Source of the DNA: Bacillota bacterium
GTDB lineage: Bacteria > Bacillota > UBA4882 > UBA10575
Assembly: GCA_003511465.1 (NCBI GenBank)
Contig: DOID01000111.1
Coordinates: forward strand, 4,866-22,675
Length of the DNA: 17,810 bases
Reading direction: 5' to 3'
The position numbers and the translations under genes are program-made. This document shows positions 8,680 to 15,900 of the stretch, piece by piece (within the stretch, counting starts at the first letter, position 1; each line of letters begins with the position of its first letter). The notes beneath the pieces were generated by a model. The model did no database searches, was not told the origin of the DNA, and was given only the letters and a program-made list of their open reading frames with translations.

Positions 8680-9167
8680 TAGCGGACCACCGCAATCCGG
8701 TTGATTCTTCCGGTAAACTCCACATACAACGTGTGAAACATCCGTTCCTGTCCGGCGCGGATGGTTTCTCGTCCGAAAAAGATCCCTTCGCGATCCACAA
8801 CCTTTCCGGTTCGTTCCAAAACCAGGAGGAGATCCTCTGCGGTCGCGAGCCCTTGGGGAGCAAACTCGCCTAAAGTCCGCGACCGACGGACCGTTCCCGA
8901 AACCGTCGTTTTCTTGATGATTTTCCCCATAAATTCGCCCGACTTTCCATCCTTGACCCACTGTCCGACCGCAATTCCTGCTGCTAAATCCGGATCAAGC
9001 CGGTTCACAGCCACCTCAAAACGAACCGTTGCCATTGCTTCCTGGTCAACCCGGGGCCAAGCCTGGACCACCGTCCGGATGACCAGCACCAGCACGGCGA
9101 CGCCAAGCAGTAAATCCACCCAGTGAATACGACCGCCAATCCGGCCCTTTTCATCACATAAAGCCAC
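8679..9167 (-). CDS. DUF4330-like single-pass membrane protein
   Basis: A 162-residue protein. It begins with a short cytoplasmic stretch (CDEKGRIGGRIHWVD), a transmembrane helix at about 17-35, then a beta-rich external domain with VGQWVKDGKSGEFMGKI and GTVRRSRTLGEF. This layout, a DxKGRxxGxI start then one helix, matches the DUF4330 family as I know it; function unknown. Start is GTG with GGAGG 5 bases upstream. It follows the lipoprotein gene by 15 bases and its stop overlaps the GTG of the ligase-like gene. Its repeated place beside polymerase-type genes would suit an accessory role in polymer export or anchoring, but that is inference. Confidence 0.75.
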   Translation of the reverse strand: MALCDEKGRIGGRIHWVDLLLGVAVLVLVIRTVVQAWPRVDQEAMATVRFEVAVNRLDPDLAAGIAVGQWVKDGKSGEFMGKIIKKTTVSGTVRRSRTLGEFAPQGLATAEDLLLVLERTGKVVDREGIFFGRETIRAGQERMFHTLYVEFTGRINRIAVVR

Positions 9168-9182
9168 AACTTCCTCCGCACT

Positions 9183-10226
9183 TTAACCGCCGATCACTTT
9201 TTCCCGTTCTCCGGTTTGCACATTCAAGCGCCAAGTGCCCATCTTATCTTCTTCTCCGCTTTGCTTTACCCCGGCACTTACCCGCAGTAAAAGGCCTTTA
9301 CTATCCGGTTCCCAGCGGACGAAAGAAACATTATACTGTTCCGGGGGAAAAGCCTGATTAAGCTGAAAGTTAAGTTTATTCGCCTCACTGACTTGATAAA
9401 CGTCGACCCGGTCGGTACCGACAGTACTCCGGATCTCCGTTGCTAAATACCGGGTATCCGGCGAGAACGCCAACAGGTTAGTATGCTCCCCGTAAAAAAC
9501 ATCGACCGGCGTCAATTCAACCTGTTCCGGATCGGGCGTTTCACCCGTCCAGCTTAAGAGCCCTAGTGCCCCGTGGGTCCCCGTGGTTCCCAAGGCCGCC
9601 CGGCGGTTTTCCGGATTCAGAATCACTGTCGCATAACCGGCACGACCTGCTTCCAGTTGAAGCTCCCTCCCCGTACTGCTCATCCATTCCGGGAAGTCTT
9701 GAAGGTTAAAAAGTTTAACTTCGTTTTCTCTCCCCTCAGCGCGGCTGACCCAGATTAGATCATGGCCTTGCCCTTTAAGTTCCACAATCTTTAATGGGCG
9801 GGCCGAAGAGATCCGGTATTCTTCATCACTAAAACTGACAATCAAATCCTCGGTGATATTAGCGGCTTGTGGTTGGGTCCGGTCGATCTCCTGGAGGTTA
9901 GTGGCAAAGGCGAATCTTCCTTCCGCCAAATCCGATTCATCCATGATTTTATAACCGATAAACTCCCGATTAGCGCCGGCACGCAAGTTTAGATCCCCGC
10001 TTTGATAATCATTCCACGCTTCTTCGGTTAAGTAGCCCCGCAGGTTTTCTTCGCTCTCATCGGCGAGACGGGCGTTCATATACGAGTACAACAATTCCCT
10101 GGCTTCCATCCGGCTACCCTGTGGCGCCACCGGTTCACGTTCTGGCGGGCTTAAGTAATCCCACAGATTACAACCTTGAAACGAGAGCACCAAAAAAAGG
10201 GAGAGCATTTTATAACCAGCGGTCAT
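9183..10226 (-). CDS. Putative lipoprotein with NTF2-like and beta-propeller-like regions
   Basis: A 347-residue exported protein, first gene of the polymer operon. Residues 1-18 are hydrophobic and end FQGC, so C19 may be lipidated; F at -3 and Q at -2 make the lipobox imperfect. Residues about 35-135 (ARELLYSYMNARLADESEENLRGYLTEEAW) resemble a small alpha/beta NTF2-like domain. From about 145 to the end are short beta blades with WD40/TolB-like phrases such as LLAFSPDTRYLATEI and VSFVRWEPDSKGLLLRVS, suggesting an incomplete or small propeller. Start is the ATG at 10226, with GGTGGAG upstream; the frame runs on for 50 codons, but that part lies in the divergent promoter region and looks non-coding. 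Function unknown; position suggests a link to envelope polymer assembly. Confidence 0.75.
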   Translation of the reverse strand: MTAGYKMLSLFLVLSFQGCNLWDYLSPPEREPVAPQGSRMEARELLYSYMNARLADESEENLRGYLTEEAWNDYQSGDLNLRAGANREFIGYKIMDESDLAEGRFAFATNLQEIDRTQPQAANITEDLIVSFSDEEYRISSARPLKIVELKGQGHDLIWVSRAEGRENEVKLFNLQDFPEWMSSTGRELQLEAGRAGYATVILNPENRRAALGTTGTHGALGLLSWTGETPDPEQVELTPVDVFYGEHTNLLAFSPDTRYLATEIRSTVGTDRVDVYQVSEANKLNFQLNQAFPPEQYNVSFVRWEPDSKGLLLRVSAGVKQSGEEDKMGTWRLNVQTGEREKVIGG

Positions 10227-10429
10227 GTATCTCCACCTCACTACTTTGTTTTTCTTATGCTCCCCTTTCTTGGTTAAGTTTAAACCGCGTACCATCAACC
10301 CCAACGCAAAAAGCTTCGCAAAGAACTTTATTGACGGCTTTCGTAACTTATGTGAAAAAAGAAAGGTTTTCACCACAGCTTCTGGAATTAAATATAAAAT
10401 CTTTACTTAATTTTATGGAGGCGGAGATT

Positions 10430-13075
10430 TTGGGCAGCATTCAGTTCAACCTAAACAAAAAACGGTGGCTTCTTTTCCCCCTCATTACGCTTTTACTTTG
10501 CTCCACCCTTACGCTCCGCGTGACTGCAGAAAACCAGCTGGTCGCTGCCGGAATCTATGTGGACTCGCCTCCAGGCCAGGAAGTCGAAGGCGAAGCGGTT
10601 GTCACCTACATCTTTCGGGTCGAAAATCGGACCACCGTTCCGGTTTCTATGGCGGTAAGGGCAGTATCGTCGGAGAACTGGCCCCTCCTGCCTCCTCCGG
10701 AGGAATTAACGCTTGCCCCTGAGAGCGAGGGGTTTATCGTCTGTACCTTACTGACCCCGAAAACGGTAGCAGCGGGGACTGAAGATCAACTCTCTTTGGT
10801 TTTAAGCGGACCTGAGATCGATAACACCTTTACGGTAACTACGGTCGTCAAAGCCATTCGTCAGCTTAGATGGGAACCCCATCCGCTTTTACGGGCCGAA
10901 GCCGGGGAAGAACTCCTCATTCCAGTTCGCCTCAGCAACCTGGGCACAACCGCTGAACAGATCGAACTGGATGTTTACTCCACCCAAGGCTGGCCCGTCT
11001 ATTGGCGCAATCCAACTTTGAATCCTCTTCTCCCGGGTCAGGAAGATAAAGTAATCATTAGTTGCCTCGTCCCGGCCCCCACTCCGGCTGGAACGGTGGA
11101 AGAGATCACCCTTCGTTTACAGGATGGTAGTCCGGAAACCCAATCCTTGAAATTGAAAATTTTGATCACAGCAGCGCAAAACCCCGGGGATCAAGATTTA
11201 ACGATTCCCGTTAGTTCTAATCTTAATTTTCAGTACTTACCTCCAACCGCCAGCACCACCTTGCCTTGGAACCTAGCCTGGAGAACCAGCGGCAATCTGT
11301 TCGCCAATACTCATTTTGATTTTTTCTTGAACAGCGCTCCCTACTCCCCCCAGCCGACTGCCGCCTACATGGGAGTAACCGGTGAACAGTGGGCCTTGCG
11401 TCTGGGTGCCTTAGGTCATAATTGGGATGGTCTCATTCCACCTCCCACCTACTCCTCCTCCCTCTATTATCAAGATCAACGGTCAACACCGTGGAGTATC
11501 TGGGTTGGTCCCACTACCCCGGAGGCCACTCCCCTGTGGTGGGGTTCGCGGATCGATCTTAACCAGTATGGCCTCCGCTTGAATTATCTACATAACCTAG
11601 AACCAGATCATCATTTCCAACACGCTTTAGCAGGCAATTATCAGCTTTATGCTTCCCCGCTTTACGGTTGGAAACTAGATCTGGAAGGAGCAGTCGGACT
11701 AGGCGAAACCGATCCACTTACCCAAGGCGGAATTGTCCTCACCCATCGGAATGAAAAGCGGGAATTATCAGGGGGGATGCATACCGGAACCGATTTTTAC
11801 TCCCTGAACGCTTTTCAAGAAATTGGCTTCACCGCGTATACCGATACTCCGCAAGATCTCCGGATCACCTCCGGTGTGACTTGGCGGACGGAAACACCTC
11901 CGGCCGATCTTACACTCCGGAGTAATAAACTCTGGACCGATCTGACCAAGAACCATCACCGACTGGGTTTAGCCTATACGCACCGTTCCGACGGGAACAT
12001 TAAAGAAATAAAATCCGGTACCACTTGGCGCCGACCGCAAAGCACGATAACTTTATCGGCAAACTATAGTCAAGAAGATTTGAAGTTAATCCGGCAAGCC
12101 TTAATAGTAGGAAGCCGGTACCGCTACCGGCTGTCCGCCGATAATTATCTGGAAGCAATCTTGAGCGAGTCCCTCACCTATCAGCAGGAGACGCTTACCC
12201 ATTTACCCGAGTTGGGGGTTAAATGGCGCTATATATCTTCCCAAAAACCTTGGGATTGTTTTGGTCTCGTCCAGTGGGAACTACCGTCGGCTCCTTTTGC
12301 CAAAATTAAAACCTTCCAATCCGGGTTCGGTTCCCAAACTGCCGCCGGTACAGCTTGGCAGATCTACGCCCAACTTTTCTTCCAAGGACAAAACCCGGTT
12401 TATAGCATGAACTTACGCCTGCAGCATCAGGATCTCTACTTCATGCCTTCCCCCTGGCGCGGGATCCACGGCAAAGCCTTCGTCGATCTAAACCGAAACG
12501 GACTCTACGACCAGAACGAACCAGGCCTCTTAGGACTACCGGTTTACCTGAATGGAAATCAAGTAACGGAAACCAAGGAAGATGGTAATTGGGAAATTGC
12601 CTTTACCGGCGCTGGCCGCCAGCTCCTAGAATTCCCCCGTGAGTACCAGGGCTATTACACCTTGCAACCCAGAAAGGAACTGACAACTGAGCTACACAAA
12701 TCCATCTCCGTGCTTATCCCTTATCTTCCCCCAACGGATGTTAGAGGTCAGGTCTTTATCGACGCAAACGATAACAAGCACTTTGACCCCGCTGAGGAAG
12801 GATTATCTTCCGTTCTGATTGCCGTCTATGACCAGAACCACCAGCTGATCACGGAAAAAAGCGCCGATCAAAGTGGCGCCTTTTTCCTTACTTTGCTCCC
12901 TGGCAACTATCAACTAGAACTTGATGAGGGTTCTTTACCTGACGGATATGCTAAACCTAAACCTTTACCGTTCAAAGTAGCAACCGAAGCCACCCTGGAC
13001 CTTTTCATTCCCATCCAACCGCTGATGAAAGAGGTTGAATTCTTTAGTGAAGAAATTTTCCCACCCGCATTTTAA
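10430..13075 (+). CDS. Large exported protein: NEW3-like domains, barrel-like region, two SdrD-B-like domains (usher-like candidate)
   Basis: An 881-residue protein. Residues 1-34 are a signal sequence (KKRWLLFPLITLLLCSTLTL). Two beta-sandwich domains resembling NEW3/NPCBM-associated folds follow (about 38-142 and 147-250). Residues about 262-672 are short alternating strands with tight polar turns and many W/Y at strand ends (LYYQDQRSTPWSIWVG, LRLGALGHNWDG, RLGLAYTHRSDG, MNLRLQHQDLYFM), the look of an outer-membrane beta-barrel. Two SdrD-B-like domains end it (about 677-765 and 769-860), with likely calcium loops at D686/N688/N690/D694 and D778/N780/N782/D786. The order periplasmic domain, barrel, C-terminal beta domains parallels fimbrial ushers, but I see no usher signature. 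I chose the TTG at 10430 because GGAGG lies 8 bases before it; ATG at 10415 is an alternative, and the frame is open to 10121. It converges on the chaperone/subunit locus. Outer-membrane secretion or anchoring is inferred. Confidence 0.8.
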   Translation: MGSIQFNLNKKRWLLFPLITLLLCSTLTLRVTAENQLVAAGIYVDSPPGQEVEGEAVVTYIFRVENRTTVPVSMAVRAVSSENWPLLPPPEELTLAPESEGFIVCTLLTPKTVAAGTEDQLSLVLSGPEIDNTFTVTTVVKAIRQLRWEPHPLLRAEAGEELLIPVRLSNLGTTAEQIELDVYSTQGWPVYWRNPTLNPLLPGQEDKVIISCLVPAPTPAGTVEEITLRLQDGSPETQSLKLKILITAAQNPGDQDLTIPVSSNLNFQYLPPTASTTLPWNLAWRTSGNLFANTHFDFFLNSAPYSPQPTAAYMGVTGEQWALRLGALGHNWDGLIPPPTYSSSLYYQDQRSTPWSIWVGPTTPEATPLWWGSRIDLNQYGLRLNYLHNLEPDHHFQHALAGNYQLYASPLYGWKLDLEGAVGLGETDPLTQGGIVLTHRNEKRELSGGMHTGTDFYSLNAFQEIGFTAYTDTPQDLRITSGVTWRTETPPADLTLRSNKLWTDLTKNHHRLGLAYTHRSDGNIKEIKSGTTWRRPQSTITLSANYSQEDLKLIRQALIVGSRYRYRLSADNYLEAILSESLTYQQETLTHLPELGVKWRYISSQKPWDCFGLVQWELPSAPFAKIKTFQSGFGSQTAAGTAWQIYAQLFFQGQNPVYSMNLRLQHQDLYFMPSPWRGIHGKAFVDLNRNGLYDQNEPGLLGLPVYLNGNQVTETKEDGNWEIAFTGAGRQLLEFPREYQGYYTLQPRKELTTELHKSISVLIPYLPPTDVRGQVFIDANDNKHFDPAEEGLSSVLIAVYDQNHQLITEKSADQSGAFFLTLLPGNYQLELDEGSLPDGYAKPKPLPFKVATEATLDLFIPIQPLMKEVEFFSEEIFPPAF

Positions 13076-13297
13076 CTGGCTTTGATTTTCATCCTTTCAG
13101 GTGTCCTGGCGGTAGCCAGGGTGAATGACTACCTAGAAAATACTAGTCTGTCGATTCTCCCGGCTCAAATTTCGGCAAATCTAGCTAGCGACGCCGCTCC
13201 GAATGACCAGCTGTGGTGGCCTCTGAGGCTTGTCGACTCACCTGGCTTTATTTCAAATCACTTCGTGATGTTTAGAGGTAGCCAGGTGAGCGACTAA
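13076..13297. repeat. Three degenerate tandem stem-loop units of about 82 bp
   Basis: The gap between the convergent genes holds a repeated pattern. Right arms sit at 13280-13297 (AGCCAGGTGAGCGACTA), about 13198-13213 and 13115-13132 (GCCAGGGTGAATGACTA), spaced 81-84 bp. Matching left arms sit at 13232-13247 (GTCGACTCACCTGGCT), 13150-13165 (GTCGATTCTCCCGGCT) and about 13076-13083 (CTGGCTTT). The rightmost unit forms a 15-bp stem with one bulge and an inner ATCAC-TTC-GTGAT hairpin; the others pair less perfectly. The array touches both flanking stop codons. No T-run follows, so it is not a standard terminator. I do not recognise a known family. Confidence 0.6.
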
Positions 13298-13815
13298 AGT
13301 GATGATAGCTGGTAATAAACTTTAACCTTATATTCTTCGGAACTGGCGTATTCAACCCCCCGTAATACTAAGCGGAAATAAACGTTTAGCTCACGCCAGC
13401 CGTTGGTATAACTTCCCTCCGTCAAAACCTGTTCGGCTAAAGTTAAGGGTTGCCAGTCCTTTCCGTCCAGCGACCATTCGATCGCCCCCTCACCGAGGCT
13501 TTGAACGGTCTCACCACTAATCAGCAAACGCCACCGGGTCTCCCCATTGGCAAAAACCCGCACCGGCAAATACTGAGTGGTTGAGGTCGGGGTATAGTAA
13601 GCCGGATAAACCGGCGCTGGATACGGCTGTTCCGCCTTGGGGTGGGCAAGATCAAAGGCAATCTCACCGGAGCCCATTTCCATCTTGAGCATTTCCGGGA
13701 TTTCTACCGTAATCGTATGTACATTCTGATCTTCGTTGGCCTGGGCTTGTGCAGTTAGAAACAGTAGTAAAAACAAAATCCCAGTAAACTGCAGAAATAG
13801 GCAGGAGCGTTTCAT
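13294..13815 (-). CDS. Exported subunit-like beta-sandwich protein 4, under a c-di-GMP-I riboswitch
   Basis: A 173-residue protein with a signal peptide (1-26, ending AQAQA). The mature part starts with a strand carrying VEIPEMLKMEM, followed by a Pro/Tyr-rich insert (about 59-81) missing from its relatives. It then has the shared W-x-L strand (W95-R-L97), the IEWSL turn (113-117), and a final strand pair ending YKVKVYYQL. These features place it with the three subunit-like proteins encoded at 14026-16383, as the most divergent member. Start is ATG at 13815 with GGAGGGAG 4 bases before it; the frame extends 12 codons into the leader. Its 3' end overlaps the repeat array. It has its own promoter and a class I c-di-GMP riboswitch, so it can be made separately from the other subunits; a tip, adaptor or anchor role is possible. 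Confidence 0.82.
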   Translation of the reverse strand: MKRSCLFLQFTGILFLLLFLTAQAQANEDQNVHTITVEIPEMLKMEMGSGEIAFDLAHPKAEQPYPAPVYPAYYTPTSTTQYLPVRVFANGETRWRLLISGETVQSLGEGAIEWSLDGKDWQPLTLAEQVLTEGSYTNGWRELNVYFRLVLRGVEYASSEEYKVKVYYQLSSL

Positions 13816-13868
13816 TACTCTCCCTCCGCAGATCACAGGGACGCCATACATAGTACAAAATTGGAGAA

Positions 13869-13963
13869 GATTTCTTCGGCGGCCCGGCGATCATTGTGCT
13901 TCCACTTTAGACCCGTGGCTTTGCGCCCCCGCCTTTCAACGGGTTTGCTATTTTCAAGAAATC
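13869..13963 (-). ncRNA. Cyclic-di-GMP-I (GEMM) riboswitch
   Basis: The minus strand carries the class I aptamer core in order: GCAAACC (13942-13948), a hairpin capped by GAAA (13934-13937) with CCCG/CGGG arms, CGCAAAGCC (13917-13925), then GGGTCTAAAG. The closing stem P1 is GATTTCTT (13956-13963) with AAGAAATC (13869-13876). This matches the well-known GEMM consensus. No terminator follows before the gene. A TCTCC segment just after the aptamer could pair with GGAGA in the ribosome-binding region, suggesting translational control, but the direction of the switch cannot be read with certainty. Confidence 0.93.
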
Positions 13964-13978
13964 CGCTTAAGTAATTTA

Positions 13979-14007
13979 ATTATACACTAAATTGTTACAA
14001 ATAGCAA
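13979..14007 (-). promoter_or_regulatory. Internal sigma-A promoter driving the riboswitch-I transcript
   Basis: The minus strand has TTGCTA (14002-14007), a 17-bp spacer and a perfect TATAAT (13979-13984). The predicted start near 13972 is about 10 bases before the aptamer closing stem. It begins only about 20 bases after the stop of the upstream subunit gene. Confidence 0.7.
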
Positions 14008-14025
14008 ATCTTTTTACGCCACCTT

Positions 14026-14505
14026 TTACAGATAAATCATTGTTAAGGTCAGCGTACTGTTATAACGGCCAGGGGCTTCATCGCCTTGCAGCGCCAGACG
14101 GAAAGAAAGACTATGGTATTGAAGGAATCCGGAAGCCTGCTCATGGGTTAAGATGATCTCTTCTTTACCAGCCCGTGGCATCTTATGGTAATTATTCTCC
14201 CCCAGCTTCCATTCCATCTGTTCTAGGGGGATCTGGTCCACCCCGGAGACAAAATCAACACCAGACAAAAATACTTGCCATTTTGAATCCCAGGTCAGGA
14301 TTAGAAAGTTGAGCGCCTCTTCCGCCTCAAAATATTCCAGCGCGGGATTAACAGGGTCAGTTTTTAATTCGCCCATCCTGACATAGGGGGTGGTAATTAT
14401 GAGCAGGCCGCTGGTCCCATAGTTATCCGTCGTTCCCGCCTGTACTGGGATGGTAATCACAACCAGCATTAACCAGAATACGAGTAGGCCCTTGCTCCGG
14501 CCCAT
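14026..14505 (-). CDS. Exported subunit-like beta-sandwich protein 3
   Basis: A 159-residue protein with a signal peptide (about 1-23, ending VQAG). The mature part has the family pattern: an N-terminal strand (LLIITTPYVRMGEL), a W-x-V strand with a later F (W76-Q-V78, F85), a W-x-L turn (MEWKL, 97-101), SFRLALQGDE near 134, and a last strand starting YNSTLTLTM. Unlike subunits 1 and 2 it lacks the RCN cysteine. The SD sequence AGGAGGTG overlaps the stop codon of the preceding gene, and only 11 bases separate the two, so translation is coupled. It is the last gene of the four-gene operon behind the c-di-GMP-II switch. Likely an assembled or wall-associated subunit; no enzymatic motif. Confidence 0.82.
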   Translation of the reverse strand: MGRSKGLLVFWLMLVVITIPVQAGTTDNYGTSGLLIITTPYVRMGELKTDPVNPALEYFEAEEALNFLILTWDSKWQVFLSGVDFVSGVDQIPLEQMEWKLGENNYHKMPRAGKEEIILTHEQASGFLQYHSLSFRLALQGDEAPGRYNSTLTLTMIYL

Positions 14506-14516
14506 GATAACACCTC

Positions 14517-15005
14517 CTATGGCACAAATAACGTATAAGTAATCGGGGCGGTGTAGGTTCCTCCCCGTTCATCTCCGCTTAAGTCCAGACGATAAGAGAT
14601 CGTTTTAGTGTGTTTCAAACCGCTCTCTTTATTGTAATCCCGCTTGCGGGCCAGTACGGCATAACTACCCGACGGGGGCATCTCCCGGTAGGGTCCCTGA
14701 TCTGCTCGCCATTTTAGGCGGGTAATCGGAATCGTCCGGTCGACATTGGAAAAATCAGTAGCCGCGATCCTTACCTCCCACTCGGAGGGGATATTACAAC
14801 GATAGTCAACTCGAACCGCATTAATTTGTTCATAAGAAAGCTGACGATTGCCGCGAGGCGTTCCTAAATCCACCACCGATGTGGAAAGGGCAATTTCGAC
14901 CCGTTCCGGGATGGTAAACTCCAGGACAGCATCGGCTGTTGTGATGGGAAGGGAGATCAACAGCAACAATGAAAGTCCGACCAAGAAGAAAAGGCTTTTA
15001 CGCAT
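14517..15005 (-). CDS. Exported subunit-like beta-sandwich protein 2
   Basis: A 162-residue protein with a signal peptide (1-26, ending TADA). The N-terminal strand is LEFTIPERVEIAL and could act as a donor strand. Then comes VDYRCNIPSEWEVRIAATDF (67-85), nearly the same as the block in subunit 1, with lone cysteine C70 and W76-E-V78. The end reads YRLDLSGDERGGTYTAPITYTL. The final Y-T-x-x-[IV]-T-Y-T-L strand recalls the C-terminal motif of WxL domains with Y in place of W, and also the last strand of spore-coat-U pilin-like domains. ATG start with AGGAGG about 7 bases upstream. It lies 20 bases after the chaperone-like gene. It is probably a client of that protein. Confidence 0.85.
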   Translation of the reverse strand: MRKSLFFLVGLSLLLLISLPITTADAVLEFTIPERVEIALSTSVVDLGTPRGNRQLSYEQINAVRVDYRCNIPSEWEVRIAATDFSNVDRTIPITRLKWRADQGPYREMPPSGSYAVLARKRDYNKESGLKHTKTISYRLDLSGDERGGTYTAPITYTLFVP

Positions 15006-15025
15006 AACATTCCTCCTTTTCTTGA

Positions 15026-15838
15026 CTATTGCACGGAAAAGACCCTTTGATAACCGGCTAGTTTGGAACCGCCGTAATCCAAAATAGCAATGGCAATATA
15101 ATTCCCGGGTTTTAACTTCAGTTCCTCCTGAAGCCGGAGCGTCCTCTGGCTTTGGGGAAGTATTTTAAACTCGGGGATCATCATCGTCCCGACTGTTTTG
15201 TTTTGGAAGTCTTTGATTTGAATCTGTCCGGTGGGTTCAAGGATGGTATCTCCTTCGTTCGTAAAGGTGACCTGAGCTGTAAATCGAGGCTGGATGTTCA
15301 GCAAATCCTGTTGGATCTGAAAAGCATCAATCCGCCCTCGATGGGCAACGGTTCCGGGGACGGTAATCGTAATACTACCACCCACCCGACCGCTCATCCT
15401 AACCCCACTAGTTTGCAATACCGAGTAAGGAATAAATTCCACAAAAAACATGCTCCAGTAATCTCCCGGCCTCGTCCCCTCCGGCACCCGGCCGCTAATG
15501 GTTACTAATCTTTTGCCCCCAGCCGGTAACAGAAATTCCTGGGGTTCCATCCGTAACCATGGAGTAGCTGCTCTTGCCTCCGGTGGAGGCTGGGAATAAA
15601 ACTGAACAGTACCATTCGGATCAATATTCCAATCCATAAAGTAGGTTTTCACCCTGATCTCTTGCTCATTTGATCCGTAAACCTCGATCTGTCCCTCAAA
15701 ATACTCCCCAGCCCTAGCGGTAAACTGAAGACGCGGCGGCGTGACACTGATACTGGTCGCTTCTGCTGTGAAGGCGAAAAAGCCCACCATAATGGTGAGC
15801 AAAAGGAGCCTTCGCCAAATTGTAAAGTTCAGTTTCAT
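15026..15838 (-). CDS. PapD/DUF916-like periplasmic chaperone-like protein
   Basis: A 270-residue exported protein with a signal peptide (about 1-27, ending AEA). The first immunoglobulin-like domain (28-140) has the typical start SISVTPPRLQFTARAGEYFEGQIEVYGSNEQEIRVKTYFMDW, then WLRMEPQEFLLPAGGKRLVTISGRVPEG and the strand DYWSMFFVEF. A second beta-sandwich domain spans 155-270 (GSITITVPGTV, FTNEGDTILEPTGQIQIKD, LKPGNYIAIAILDYGG). This two-domain layout is shared by pilus chaperones and by DUF916/DUF3324 WxL-interacting proteins. It lacks the C-terminal membrane helix of the latter. The Shine-Dalgarno sequence is weak (GAAG next to the ATG), hinting at lower output than the subunits. Lying between subunit genes, it probably binds or stabilises them outside the membrane. 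Which family it belongs to needs a profile search. Confidence 0.8.
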   Translation of the reverse strand: MKLNFTIWRRLLLLTIMVGFFAFTAEATSISVTPPRLQFTARAGEYFEGQIEVYGSNEQEIRVKTYFMDWNIDPNGTVQFYSQPPPEARAATPWLRMEPQEFLLPAGGKRLVTISGRVPEGTRPGDYWSMFFVEFIPYSVLQTSGVRMSGRVGGSITITVPGTVAHRGRIDAFQIQQDLLNIQPRFTAQVTFTNEGDTILEPTGQIQIKDFQNKTVGTMMIPEFKILPQSQRTLRLQEELKLKPGNYIAIAILDYGGSKLAGYQRVFSVQ

Positions 15839-15900
15839 CTTCTTGATTGACTACACCTACTTTTACTAACGAATAAAACTATATTGGGCTGTTTGGGTTG

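Noticed and set aside
8117..8704. A 195-codon plus-strand open frame inside the ligase-like gene
   Set aside because: It is very rich in Arg/Lys/Ser/Pro, has no ribosome-binding site or family signature, and lies antisense to a well-supported membrane protein gene.
10227..10376. Fifty-codon upstream extension of the lipoprotein
   Set aside because: The ATG at 10226 is directly followed by a signal sequence and preceded by GGTGGAG; the extension is Lys-rich and lies in the divergent regulatory gap.
10121..10429. Upstream extension of the large barrel-like protein
   Set aside because: The extra 103 codons run antisense through the lipoprotein gene start and the shared promoter region, while a signal peptide and GGAGG site mark the TTG at 10430.
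10227..10429. A third c-di-GMP riboswitch in front of the barrel-like gene
   Set aside because: I looked on both strands for GCAAACC/CGCAAAGCC and for the class II blocks and found neither.
13232..13294. The 15-bp stem as an intrinsic terminator for the convergent genes
   Set aside because: Neither strand has a T-run after the stem, so a standard terminator cannot be called, although it could still affect mRNA ends.
13082..13297. A 71-codon plus-strand open frame in the convergent gap
   Set aside because: It is laid over the stem-loop repeat units, starts with TTG without a ribosome-binding site, and is better explained as non-coding repeat.
13076..13297. CRISPR array
   Set aside because: Units are about 82 bp, degenerate and only three in number, with arms forming individual hairpins; there are no identical short repeats, distinct spacers or cas genes.
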